Of a stretch of DNA of 64,000 nt, positions 55,924 to 64,000 are shown piece by piece. The notes below the pieces were generated by a model, which was not told where the DNA came from, did no database searches, and worked only from the letters and a program-made list of their open reading frames with translations. Numbering within the stretch: the first letter of the stretch is position 1; each line of letters begins with the position of its first letter. A program made the position numbers and the translations under genes. Origin of the DNA: Tanytarsus gracilentus (lineage: Eukaryota > Arthropoda > Insecta > Diptera > Chironomidae); the NCBI GenBank assembly GCA_038502055.1, contig JAXRKN010000044.1, positions 239,501 to 303,500 on the forward strand. The letters are read 5' to 3'.

Positions 55924-56340
55924 TTTTCAAAAATTAATGGATTTTATTTAAATCTTTTCAGATTTTGCTTATTTTTTCGCAAAATGACAAGTCTAACTAA
56001 AAAGTTTGTTTTTATCTGGTTTCGGATGTGTAAGTAATATTCTACACAAATTCTTTATGCGTTGATGCCAAAAAAAGAAAATGTTTGTGTATTGAAAATA
56101 CAGTCACATATGCTTACTATTATTAAAAATTAAAGTCCTAAAATTTTAAAAGCTAAAAATTTCTAAGTGGTTAAATTATTTAGTGCTGAAATTTTTAACC
56201 ACTTTTTCATATCATGAAGAAAATATTTGAAGATATTTACTCTCCGAAGTGAAAAAGATTGAGAAAATATCAAAAATTTGCAACGATAGGAAATTGAAAA
56301 TTTTCTGAGAAATTTATTTCACAATGAATATTTTTTACTC
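55924..56340. other. Intergenic, no gene
   Basis: AT-rich upstream region of the arrestin-domain gene. Confidence 0.45.
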
Positions 56341-57648
56341 ATTTTCACTTCCTTACGCGACTTAGTTGTGCATGAAGGAAGGGTGGAATGTCGGAGACTG
56401 GTTGGAAAGATAAGCGTTCATTTAACGTGTAGATTTGAATTTTAATATTAAAACAATCACAATATGATTGAATATCGCCTCCTCGGGTTGGTTCATAAAT
56501 GGGATAGTCTATTCGATGCTCTTGAATTTTATCTTGAATCTGAGTAATTAGTACTTCAGGAAGCACATTGAAGGTTTTAGTAGCCAGTTGCATTTGATGA
56601 ATCAAAGAGAGATTAAGAGAATGTTGATGGTTTGTAGGAATTCCAGACAAGATTAATTTGACGGGTCCACAACGAACAGAAGGAAACTAAATATTCACAT
56701 TAGAAGAGATATGGAGTTAATTTAAAATTTTTGTGTTACCGTGTGCATGTTGTACTAATAATTCAATTTACTAATGTGGAGGTTATGGAGTTTAATGATT
56801 TTGTTGTTGTTGCGATTACATTTCTTGTGCGATTCGCAATTGGTAAATATGGGTATTTAAAAGTTGACTAACCGTTATTAATACAACTAAAGATTGAAAT
56901 TTTATCGTTGACACATCTAGAATCTCGATTAGTTTTTGTAAGAAAATAATTAATAACTTTTGCATTTTTATTTTATTTAAATTAATTTAAACTTTCTTTC
57001 TTTTTATCAATCGTTTTTAATTCCTTTTTAATATTTTTAATATTTGCTTCATGAACCGATAATTATTTTGAATTTTAAAAATTGCTTTTGACTATTCTGT
57101 TTTGTGTTTGTTTGGTTTTGTATTGTGGGTGGGCCAGTGCCTAACAGCTTGTTAGGGCTGAGGAAGGACGTAGTGGCGGTAACTTTTATAAAATGCCGTC
57201 GAAACCACCTTTGATTTATTTATTTATTTTATAACTGCAACCGTAAGGTTCAGTTAACTAACCCATAATTGTGATTAGTTGGAAACACTCTATGAGTGAT
57301 CACAAGACTGTTCATAATGAAAAATTTTACGTCATGGATTACGGCGTCCTGTTTGGTTTTTTCCGCTGGGCGTTCCATGACGACTAACATTACAACACTC
57401 TAATAGGGGTTATTCGATCGCTAGAGCGTCTTTCTCAAGACGTGCGTTGCAGCTCCCGAGGTGGGCGATTCCCGCGGGGACGCCTGCTGTTGAGGGGGAA
57501 AAAAGGGGTATTTATACTCTATTCTTAAGAGAAATCTTAAGAGTTCTGCATGGTTACGTTTTTATCCTTATCCTAAGCTTTCGAGCTCTGGAAAAGGAAA
57601 TTAAAACGGGCGCGTCTTCCTGGTAACTCCAGCGTGCTACCTATTAGT

Positions 57649-57679
<31 letters not shown>

Positions 57680-57699
57680 TTTCACTTCCTTACGCGACT
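56341..57699. mobile_element. Probable retroelement insertion flanked by 22-bp direct repeat
   Basis: ATTTTCACTTCCTTACGCGA followed by CT occurs exactly at 56341-56362 and 57678-57699, as a target-site duplication would. The right end of the enclosed segment terminates in about seven AATC units (57652-57677), typical of a LINE 3' tail. It is preceded by a GC-richer ~500-bp block (57120-57640) unlike the local DNA. The left part (56363-56650) carries a minus-strand frame. It may be a 5'-truncated, partly inverted non-LTR element. Confidence 0.5.
56345..56650 (-). CDS. Unrecognised frame inside the flanked segment
   Basis: 101 codons, open without a stop. An acceptor-like TTTAG upstream (about 56688) extends the frame with FPSVRCGPVKLILSG, and a possible donor after ATGCACAC near 56750 could add a start. 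The stretch YEPTRGGDIQSYCDCFNIKI then QIYTL resembles the GG-x-x-x-x-x-x-C/L pattern of OTU-like proteases, but only faintly. The frame ends exactly in the 22-bp repeat. It could be host or element coding sequence. Confidence 0.25.
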   Translation of the reverse strand: MSGIPTNHQHSLNLSLIHQMQLATKTFNVLPEVLITQIQDKIQEHRIDYPIYEPTRGGDIQSYCDCFNIKIQIYTLNERLSFQPVSDIPPFLHAQLSRVRK

Positions 57700-58650
57700 A
57701 AACGATGAGACTCGATGACGGTGTTGATGAATAATCACTTTTATATTAAATTTTGTTACAAATTAAATATTAACAAACATGTTAAAACAAAAAAATTTTA
57801 TCCATTCAAAAAATTTATTTAATGTCTGCAAGACTTTTCAAAAGCTCATTTGAAACTTGCAATTTTCAAAATTCAAACATTTTTGATTAATTGTGAAAAC
57901 AAAGCTTTGTTTAGCTTTTGTCTAAGTATTCTAGACTCAATTCAAGATCTACCCTAAGATCCTAACGATCCATCATCAGAAAGGAAATAGCACGGATATA
58001 ACAAGAGTTCGACATTTTTATTTTCTTAAACGTTTCAACAATTAGAACCTCGAGAAAGCCTGCATATTTTTTAATATTAAAACAAAAATTCTAAAAATGG
58101 ATATTTTGATGAATTCAAGGATAAATTGTTTGTTAAATTTATTACTTGGATTTTTCGCGGCCCTTTTTATTCCCCCGATTATCTTTTTTGAAAATTTCTT
58201 CAGGTTGTCTTCCTTTTGGCAGAATGAAATAAAAAAATTTCGAAGTGAATCCGTTGATCCATGCGACCTATAGGCAACCAAAAAAATCTTATTCCCGGAA
58301 CCCGGATTCTTATACTTCTCTTTGAAGAATCCTGCTCTCTATCACCATTGGATCGGCCAAGAGTGCTCTGTCATAAATTAGGCTGGTGGAAAAGATCTGA
58401 GTTCGATATAAATTCGTATGAGTGCGAGAGCGTCGAAATAGAGAATTTTTGAATTATCAAAAGCTATACATGGCGGAGTCATAATAGACATTCCAATAAC
58501 ATTATCAGATGTTTTAATAGTTCAAACGCTTTGAACAATTTATTCATTTTCTACCAAGCCTTACACGATTGTAAATTTTAATTTGACGCATTTATGAAAA
58601 GATTTTTATCATCGTGAATTGATAAGAGAAAAATGAATAATTTTTTGAAA
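57700..58650. other. Intergenic, no gene recognised
   Basis: AT-rich. Two short frames at 58042-58281 (-) and 58261-58452 (+) have no recognisable domain. Confidence 0.45.
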
Positions 58651-58654
58651 AGTG

Positions 58655-58690
58655 TATAAAATAAGGTTTCAGCATAAGCAAAGTGCTTAG
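58655..58690 (+). promoter_or_regulatory. TATA promoter of the GPI-type LRR gene
   Basis: TATAAAATA (58655-58663) with a likely start about 30 bp downstream, then a roughly 55-nt leader before the ATG. Confidence 0.55.
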
Positions 58691-58740
58691 TTTCGATTTG
58701 GTTCTAACTCAGAGAAGAAGTAGTGAGATAAAGTAAAAAA

Positions 58741-59952
58741 ATGGGAGCCTTTGGTGCAATTGGAATAATTCTTTGTCTTATGAGTGCTGTGTTTGGTGTA
58801 CCAACCTTTTGTGATTGGAGAGAAACTTCTGGAAAATTCACTTGCATATTATACAATGGATTTTTTAAACCTTCGGACGAAATTTTCCCCCCCGCTAATG
58901 ACTCTTTGGTTTTAAGAGTGGAAGTGGCAGGACCAGCCTCAAAATTCGTTCTAAACCCGATTGTAAAAACATTTACAAAAATGCAGGAATTAATTGTGGA
59001 AAATGGAATCATTGAAGCGCTTGATATAAATTCTACGTCGTTCGTTCAGAATGGCGTTAATTCAGATCAAACGGAGTTAAAAGTTCTCAAGCTATCGAAT
59101 GTCAAACTTAACGCATTACCAGAAAGACCTTTCCACCTTTTTGTAAATTTAATGACGCTTGACTTATCGAAGAACTTAATTTCATCAATGCATGCAACTG
59201 CCGATGAAGGTTTGGGAAATTTGGAGACGCTCATTCTCGATGACAACCAGCTTTTAAAAGAATCAAACGCCTTCCAAGCCACTTCCCTAAAAAAGCTTAA
59301 AATATTTTCCATCGCTGGTAATGAATTGCCTTTAATTCCCGCATCGATTCCATCGAAAACAACTTTGGTGAAAATTGATTTATCGAGAAATTTAATAACG
59401 GCAATTGCAGACAATTTTTTCACTGGATTTCCTGCTCTTGAAGAACTCAACTTGGATCAGAACAAAATTAAAGCTCTCCACAATGATTTCTTTTCATCAT
59501 TGACTCTCTTAAAAGTTCTTAATGTTGCATCGAACGAAATACAGTCTTTTGAGTTTTTGAGGAAGGCAACAAAATTGGAACATTTAAATATTGCAAGTCA
59601 AATGCCAAAAATTAAATCATTGAACGCAACGATGCTTGCTGAAAATAAGGAATTGAAGGTTTTTAACGCAAGCCACAATGAGATCGCAGAAATTTATAAT
59701 TCACTTTTCCACAATGCTGAAAAAATTACCACCCTTGACTTGCGTAACAATCGAATTGAGAGAATCGAAGGAGGTTTCGTTAACTACATAAAAAATATTA
59801 ACGCAACTCTTTTGTCATGTAATAAATGTATTAGTAAGAATTATTACACTAAGCCAGGTGAAAAGGAATTTGAGGTTTGCAATTCATCATCATCGATGAT
59901 CGTGTCTGCTGCTTTAGTTTTAATTTCAATCACAGCCGTAAAATTGTTTTAA
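58741..59952 (+). CDS. Leucine-rich-repeat protein with GPI-type C terminus
   Basis: 403 residues, single exon. The signal peptide is about 1-19 (MGAFGAIGIILCLMSAVFG). A Cys-containing N-terminal cap (FCDWRETSGKFTC) precedes about ten LRRs over residues 90-350 (LMTLDLSKNLISSM, LETLILDDNQLL, LVKIDLSRNLITAI, LEELNLDQNKIKAL, ITTLDLRNNRIERI). A short Cys cap (CNKCISKNYY) follows, then a Ser-rich site and a hydrophobic C-terminal tail with no cytoplasmic residues, as in GPI-anchored proteins. Several N-glycosylation sites are visible (NDSL, NSTS, NATM, NASH, NATL). It is probably on the outer cell surface, with a role in adhesion or recognition inferred from architecture. Confidence 0.82.
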   Translation: MGAFGAIGIILCLMSAVFGVPTFCDWRETSGKFTCILYNGFFKPSDEIFPPANDSLVLRVEVAGPASKFVLNPIVKTFTKMQELIVENGIIEALDINSTSFVQNGVNSDQTELKVLKLSNVKLNALPERPFHLFVNLMTLDLSKNLISSMHATADEGLGNLETLILDDNQLLKESNAFQATSLKKLKIFSIAGNELPLIPASIPSKTTLVKIDLSRNLITAIADNFFTGFPALEELNLDQNKIKALHNDFFSSLTLLKVLNVASNEIQSFEFLRKATKLEHLNIASQMPKIKSLNATMLAENKELKVFNASHNEIAEIYNSLFHNAEKITTLDLRNNRIERIEGGFVNYIKNINATLLSCNKCISKNYYTKPGEKEFEVCNSSSSMIVSAALVLISITAVKLF

Positions 59953-60772
59953 AATAACTTAAAATCCCTCAAAATTAAAAGATTTTTTAAGCAGTTAAAT
60001 AAATTCTACTGATGTGTGTCAATAACACTAAATAACTTTTGTAACTATAAAACATTCCTTTTTTGCAAGCCATTTATTTCCTTGATCATATTATTCGTCA
60101 GTGATGAATCACCATAATGCAATTAAATATTTTTCCAACTTTTTTAATGTCATTTTGACTAAAGTCTAGCTAATAAAAACTATTTTATCACCACTCAATG
60201 ATCTCATGTGTTAATGTAATCAACTCCTCCGCACCCTTCTTTACAATATGAAGTGCGCTTATTGCTCCACTTAATAATGTTTGACGATAATTTGTTTTTG
60301 ACTTAGTGCCTTTAATTTAAGAATGAATTTTTAGCAAAAGATTAATAACATGTTATTACCATGAAGAAAATGGCACATTTGTATGGGTTTTCACAAAAAT
60401 TATTTTTTTAGTTTTTTTAATAGTCTCTATTAGAGAAAACTTAGATTAATTCAGAAAGTTGATAAATAAAGGTCAAGGGCTATGAAAGTATAGAAACGTA
60501 AATGTACTTAATTTTCAGTAAATGCACGTAGATATATGGAAGCGTGTCCGTGAATGTGCGTGAATGTACGTTAATATATTTTCATATTACTTTAGTTTTC
60601 AGCTTTTGTTTCTTAAAAACACGCTAAACTTTTTAACCTTTTTTTTTATGTTTGATAAATTTTTATTTTTATTTCAAAGAAATAGTATATAAAGTATTTT
60701 AATGATTGTTTAAAGAGTAGAATTATAATTTAAATACTCGAGATAAACAATATATTTTATTAATTTCTAAAA
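59953..60772. other. Intergenic, no gene recognised
   Basis: AT-rich. A few imperfect GTGAATGT repeats at about 60550-60580. No frame is supported. Confidence 0.5.
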
Positions 60773-61075
60773 TCACTCACCGTAAATGGACGCGGAGAGA
60801 AACTCCTTTAATCTGTTTTTAAATGAAGTTATATTGTGGAATTTTGTAACATAATCCGGCAAATTATTGAAAGATCTTGTTGATCTATAGAAAAAATCGT
60901 TTGTTGTTAATGCAAAAGTTGCATCAGGCTGAATAAAATTATGTCTTTTTCTAGTAAAGCAATCGTGTTGTTGGCTAAGCATTTGTATGGAAATATGATT
61001 CTTAAACATGTTATGTTTAATTTTGAACATGATTAAATTCTGATGAAAAAGACAAACTGCTGAGAATGGCAACAA
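60773..61075 (-). mobile_element. Non-LTR retrotransposon reverse-transcriptase C-terminal fragment
   Basis: 100 codons on the minus strand. The pattern QQHDCFTRKRHNF ... YRSTRSFNNLPDYVTKFHNI then TSFKNRLKEFL matches the extreme C-terminal region of Jockey/CR1-like LINE ORF2 proteins ('H-x-T-R ... F-x-x-x-x-x-x-x-N-x-LP ... S-x-x-x-FK-x-x-L'). The catalytic reverse-transcriptase part is absent, so the element is truncated and inactive here. Confidence 0.65.
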
Positions 61076-61109
61076 TTTTTTTAACCAAAAATTATAGTTA
61101 AATTAATAT

Positions 61110-62420
61110 AAATCTTGTGAGCAGAAAGTCAATTGTCGAACTTTTCTTGAGAAATTTTCATGCATTTAAAACTGTTAAAATTTTTTTTAAATTGCATTGA
61201 AAAATTCTTCTCAGTTGCCTTTGAATTTAATTTTCATTCATTCAAGGAAAAATTTCGTCGAGAGCAGTCGGAATTGTGAAGAAGAAGCTTGGTGAGCGAT
61301 GTTGGACATCAGAAATCCAATAAGCAAGTAAAGAGGAAAACGGCGACTTCCATTCTGTTCTTGTCAAGCATCACGAAACGAAAATGAGTCTTCTTTTCAC
61401 TGACGAAGGAAACAAAATCAAGAGAAGAAAATCGTGCTGCCAAGTGAAGAAGCAAGGGAAAAATGAATAAACTAAAATTGTTGGAGGTGTGTTAAAAAAA
61501 TCTGATAAAAATCCATCAAGAAATCAATTACAATTCGCTCCTGATCATAAATCCGCAAAAGTAAAATCGTAGAAAACTTTTGACATTTTATTCTTCTTTC
61601 TGATTCGCAGATAAAAATTTGACGTCGAGAAGAGATGGATATCGAAAAAGCTCAAATCAGACGAGACAGCAGCTTTTGTTAATAAATAATCCGAGCAGAA
61701 GGTCAATTGAGGTAAGTCGAACTTTTTGCCCACCTTTAAAAAAATCATCTCAGTTAACTTTGAAATTAATTTTTTTTCATTCAAGGAAAAATTTCGTCGA
61801 GAGCAGTCAGAATTGTGAAGAAGGAGCGCTTAGCGAGCTGTGATGTTGAGCATCAAGGATCCAAATCAACAATTAAAGAAGGAAATAGTTGCTTCCAAGC
61901 TGTTCTTGTCAAGAATCAAGCGTCACAAACGAAAATTGGGCTTCTTCTCACTGGCAGATGAAACAAAAGAGGAGCAAACAAAATCAAAAGAAGAAGAAAA
62001 CTGTGCTGTGAAGTTTAGAAGAGTGAAAAAAAATTAATCAACTGAAATTGTTCGATGTGAGTTTAAAAAAAATCTAATGAAAATCCATCCAGAAAAATGT
62101 AAAATCACAGTAACCATTGACATTTTATTCTTCTTTCAAATTCGCAGATAAAATTTGACGCCGAGGCGTGATAAAAATCGAAAAAGCTCAAATCAGACGA
62201 TACAGCAGCTTTCGTAAAGAAATTATCTGAGCAGACGGACAATTGGGGTAATTTTAATTTTTTCGTGAGAAATTTTCATGTATTCATTAAAAAATTCTTC
62301 GCAACTACCTTTGGAACAAATTTTCATTCATTCAAGAAAATATTTTCCCTGCTTTCGCCGAGAGCAGTCAGAATTTTGGGATTCTGTGAGAAGCAAGAGT
62401 GAAGTGTTGCCAAGCAATAC
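61110..62420 (+). repeat. Three tandem ~540-bp units with exon-like blocks
   Basis: The anchor CAAGGAAAAATTTCGTCGAG occurs at 61244 and 61782, and in degraded form at about 62333 (spacings ~538 and ~551). A second shared block, starting TTCGCAGATAAAA(A)TTTGACG and including AAAGCTCAAATCAGACGA, occurs at about 61602 and 62141. Each block is bounded by acceptor-like CAG/AAG and, in the middle copy, a donor-like GAGGTAAGT. The copies have diverged by substitutions and small indels. Confidence 0.75.
61840..62037 (+). CDS. Small basic ORF in the middle tandem unit
   Basis: 65 codons, Lys/Glu-rich (MMLSIKDPNQQLKKEIVASK ... FRRVKKN), with no signal peptide or known domain. The homologous frame in the first unit is stopped after about ten codons and in the third unit it is lost, so if it was ever coding only this copy is still open. 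It may equally be non-coding exon sequence. Confidence 0.25.
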   Translation: MMLSIKDPNQQLKKEIVASKLFLSRIKRHKRKLGFFSLADETKEEQTKSKEEENCAVKFRRVKKN

Positions 62421-62759
62421 GATTAAACCAACACGAGCTGAATCGGAAATGGAATCTCAAAACATTTCAAAAATATTTATTAAGCGCTTTAGTTTGTTGT
62501 AAAATTATTTTCCATATTTTTCTTCATTCCAGCTTTTATTCAATGTCGTTCCTTTCGTTCTTTTCAGCTTTTTGATTTTCAGTTAAATTTGCAATAAAAA
62601 TGTTTTTTACATTTTTTTTCAGGTTATTATTAAGTTTATTATTTCATTAGGGTCAAAAACCGAATTTTTAATTTTCGTTTTCATGTAAAATTTATATTTT
62701 CCCGAATAAAACCCGAATAAAAATCCGAACGAAAAACCGAAGTTGGCCGAAAATTTTTG

Positions 62760-62800
62760 TATATAAAGAGCGGAAATTTTAAAAAATATTTCAGTTGCTG
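62760..62800 (+). promoter_or_regulatory. TATA + TCAGT initiator of the small CC-tail gene
   Basis: TATATAAA (62760-62767) and TTCAGTTG (TCAGT at 62791-62795) at canonical spacing. A short non-coding first exon then ends at a GAGAG|GTGAG donor (62835/62836). The intron ends at TTTGTTTAG (62919), 19 bp before the ATG. Confidence 0.7.
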
Positions 62801-62938
62801 CCGAGAGTTCGAAGAGGAAGGTTGTTTGAAGAGAGGTGAGAAAAAATAAAAAAATAAAAAAAAATAAAAAAAAAATAAATATATTAATAAAATTATTTTT
62901 TTTTTGTTTTTTTGTTTAGAAAATTGAAGAAGACGAAA

Positions 62939-63253
62939 ATGGAAGATTACTGTGACAACTGTATATTGATGGGAAGAGTAATAATGAAGCTGCATAAAGA
63001 TTTAGATGAGTTGAGTAAGGATTTTGACGAGTTAAACCTGGACAATTGGCGAAAAGAAAACGATATTCGAGAGTTGGTAAATTATGTTAATTTGCTGATA
63101 ATTGCAAATACTGAATTATCGGAACATTTTCAGGCTTATCGAGGAAGACTGCAAGGGAGAAAAGTTGATGTGGGTTGTCAAACTGATAACATTGCTTATG
63201 ATGGGTTGAAGAAAAAGAAAAAGAAGTGGTGGAGAAAGCTATTCTGTTGTTAG
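62939..63253 (+). CDS. Small helical protein with polybasic-CysCys C terminus
   Basis: I do not recognise it. 104 residues from the ATG at 62939; the frame is open upstream only through the intron. An N-terminal CDNC pair is followed by a heptad-rich amphipathic helix (LHKDLDELSKDFDELNLDNW ... LVNYVNLLIIANTELSEHF). The last residues are KKKKKKWWRKLFCC: a basic-aromatic patch ending in two Cys, like lipid-modified membrane-targeting tails (S-acylation, or Rab-type CC prenylation). It has its own promoter and an untranslated first exon, so it is probably expressed. It is likely a lineage-specific peripheral membrane protein; that role is inference. Confidence 0.6.
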   Translation: MEDYCDNCILMGRVIMKLHKDLDELSKDFDELNLDNWRKENDIRELVNYVNLLIIANTELSEHFQAYRGRLQGRKVDVGCQTDNIAYDGLKKKKKKWWRKLFCC

Positions 63254-63340
63254 AAGGTTGAAGAAGATGATGATAAGAAGTTGAATTGAAGGTTGAAGAA
63301 GAAGATGATAAGAAGTTGAATTGAAGGTTGAAGATGAAAT
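63250..63340. repeat. ~35-bp imperfect tandem repeat after the CC-tail gene
   Basis: About 2.5 copies of a unit containing GAAGGTTGAAGAAGA and AGATGATAAGAAGTTGAATT, starting right after the stop codon in the 3' UTR. Confidence 0.8.
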
Positions 63341-64000
63341 GATATAATGAAATGTAAAATTTTAGTTTCAAAATTATTGGTATAATGAATTGTAAATTTT
63401 TGGATTTTTAAAAATTAAAATAATGTGAAATGTAAAAAAAATGATTTAAATTAATTAAATTGAAAAATATGGGTGAAAATAAAAAAAAATTCAAGGGTTG
63501 TCACGATTTTAAATTGTGAAATGATTGAGATCCAGCGCTGAATTTTTTATAATAAAATTTTAACTCACTTTGTTCTTGTTGTCCATAAATTTTGTCCCCC
63601 GGATGCATCTTCGCTTTGACCACATCTTAACTCAGCTGCATCAATTTTATCTTCCTCATGAACTCTCGACTTCAATTTAACTGTGAATGAGAAAAAAAAT
63701 TGATTGATTACTATGATTTTTTATTTTCTTTCGGGAAAATTTGGGATCCAGCTCTGAATTCTTTTGGCAATTTTTTGATTCAGTGCTTTAATTTTTTTAT
63801 GTCTTTTTGCGAACTCACCTTGATTTTCCCAAATTTGCCATCAATTTAATTTTTAATGGGATCAGCCTAATTTCATACATACAGCAGCTGTTGGCATCTT
63901 AATATCCTCAGTTTTGAATCAACTAGAAATCCAGGAGATCCATCGGTTGTATTGTTTGGCAGCACTTCAAACCTCTTGACGCTTGCAGAATCCCAAAATT
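63341..64000. other. Right edge, possible exon of a minus-strand gene
   Basis: 63573-63681 on the minus strand lies between a CAG acceptor and a GTGAG donor, and in one frame reads KLKSRVHEEDKIDAAELRCG and on to LWTTRTK without a stop. Its upstream exon cannot be settled: a donor AAG|GTGAG lies near 63818, but joining it leaves the phase unclear. The words GATCCAGC(G/T)CTGAATT and (G)AACTCAC recur at 63530 and 63752, so this edge also contains a local duplication. Confidence 0.25.

Noticed and set aside
57652..57677. (AATC)n as an independent microsatellite
   Set aside because: Its position immediately before the second copy of the 22-bp direct repeat fits better with a retroelement tail.

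Overview
The window looks like nuclear DNA from an insect, most likely a nematoceran fly such as a chironomid midge. It is AT-rich. Genes carry many very short introns (about 50-60 bp, GT...AG), core promoters often combine a TATA box with an arthropod TCAGT-type initiator, and there is a cluster of insect RR-2 cuticle genes. The species assignment is inference: no rRNA or mitochondrial marker is present. I found no convincing tRNA gene and no CRISPR array.

Left part (1-9 kb): a CLIP-domain serine protease with a Leu-Ile-Val-Gly-Gly activation site, a secreted leucine-rich-repeat protein, and an OSTM1 homologue (lysosomal ClC-7 partner), separated by foldback-like repeats. Cuticle block (9.8-27.6 kb): six RR-2 cuticular protein genes. 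Two of them (14.3 and 21.0 kb) are an almost identical inverted pair, and a third (21.8 kb) shares their first exon, intron and the start of exon 2. Among them lie a five-exon coiled-coil gene, a small secreted peptide gene, a minisatellite-filled repeat element at 15.3-16.8 kb and a roughly 250-bp-arm, nearly perfect inverted repeat at 22.96-23.49 kb.

Housekeeping block (28-53 kb): ZCCHC4 (28S rRNA m6A methyltransferase), an F-box gene, a Su(dx)/Itch-type HECT ubiquitin ligase divergent from the UAP56/Hel25E RNA helicase, a HAX1-like gene, NDUFS6 (complex I), an AGO2-like Argonaute, a second F-box gene, a nuclear-looking CCCH-finger protein, and the P5A-ATPase ATP13A1. I rebuilt exon structures by hand; the spliced lengths all stay in frame.

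Right part (53-64 kb): an arrestin-domain gene with a duplicated last-exon relic beside it, a probable retroelement insertion flanked by a 22-bp direct repeat, a GPI-anchored-type LRR gene, a LINE reverse-transcriptase C-terminal fragment, three tandem ~540-bp units containing exon-like blocks, and a small gene ending in a polybasic-CysCys tail behind a clear promoter.

A dispersed repeat family with GTAACCC-type inverted ends and CCGT-rich interiors has four recognisable copies (15.3, 26.4, 39.9 and 52.7 kb), one of them inside an ATP13A1 intron. The most unusual items are the long perfect hairpin (a candidate hpRNA/endo-siRNA locus or very young foldback element), the gene-conversion-like cuticle trio, and the tandem exon-like units near 61-62.4 kb.
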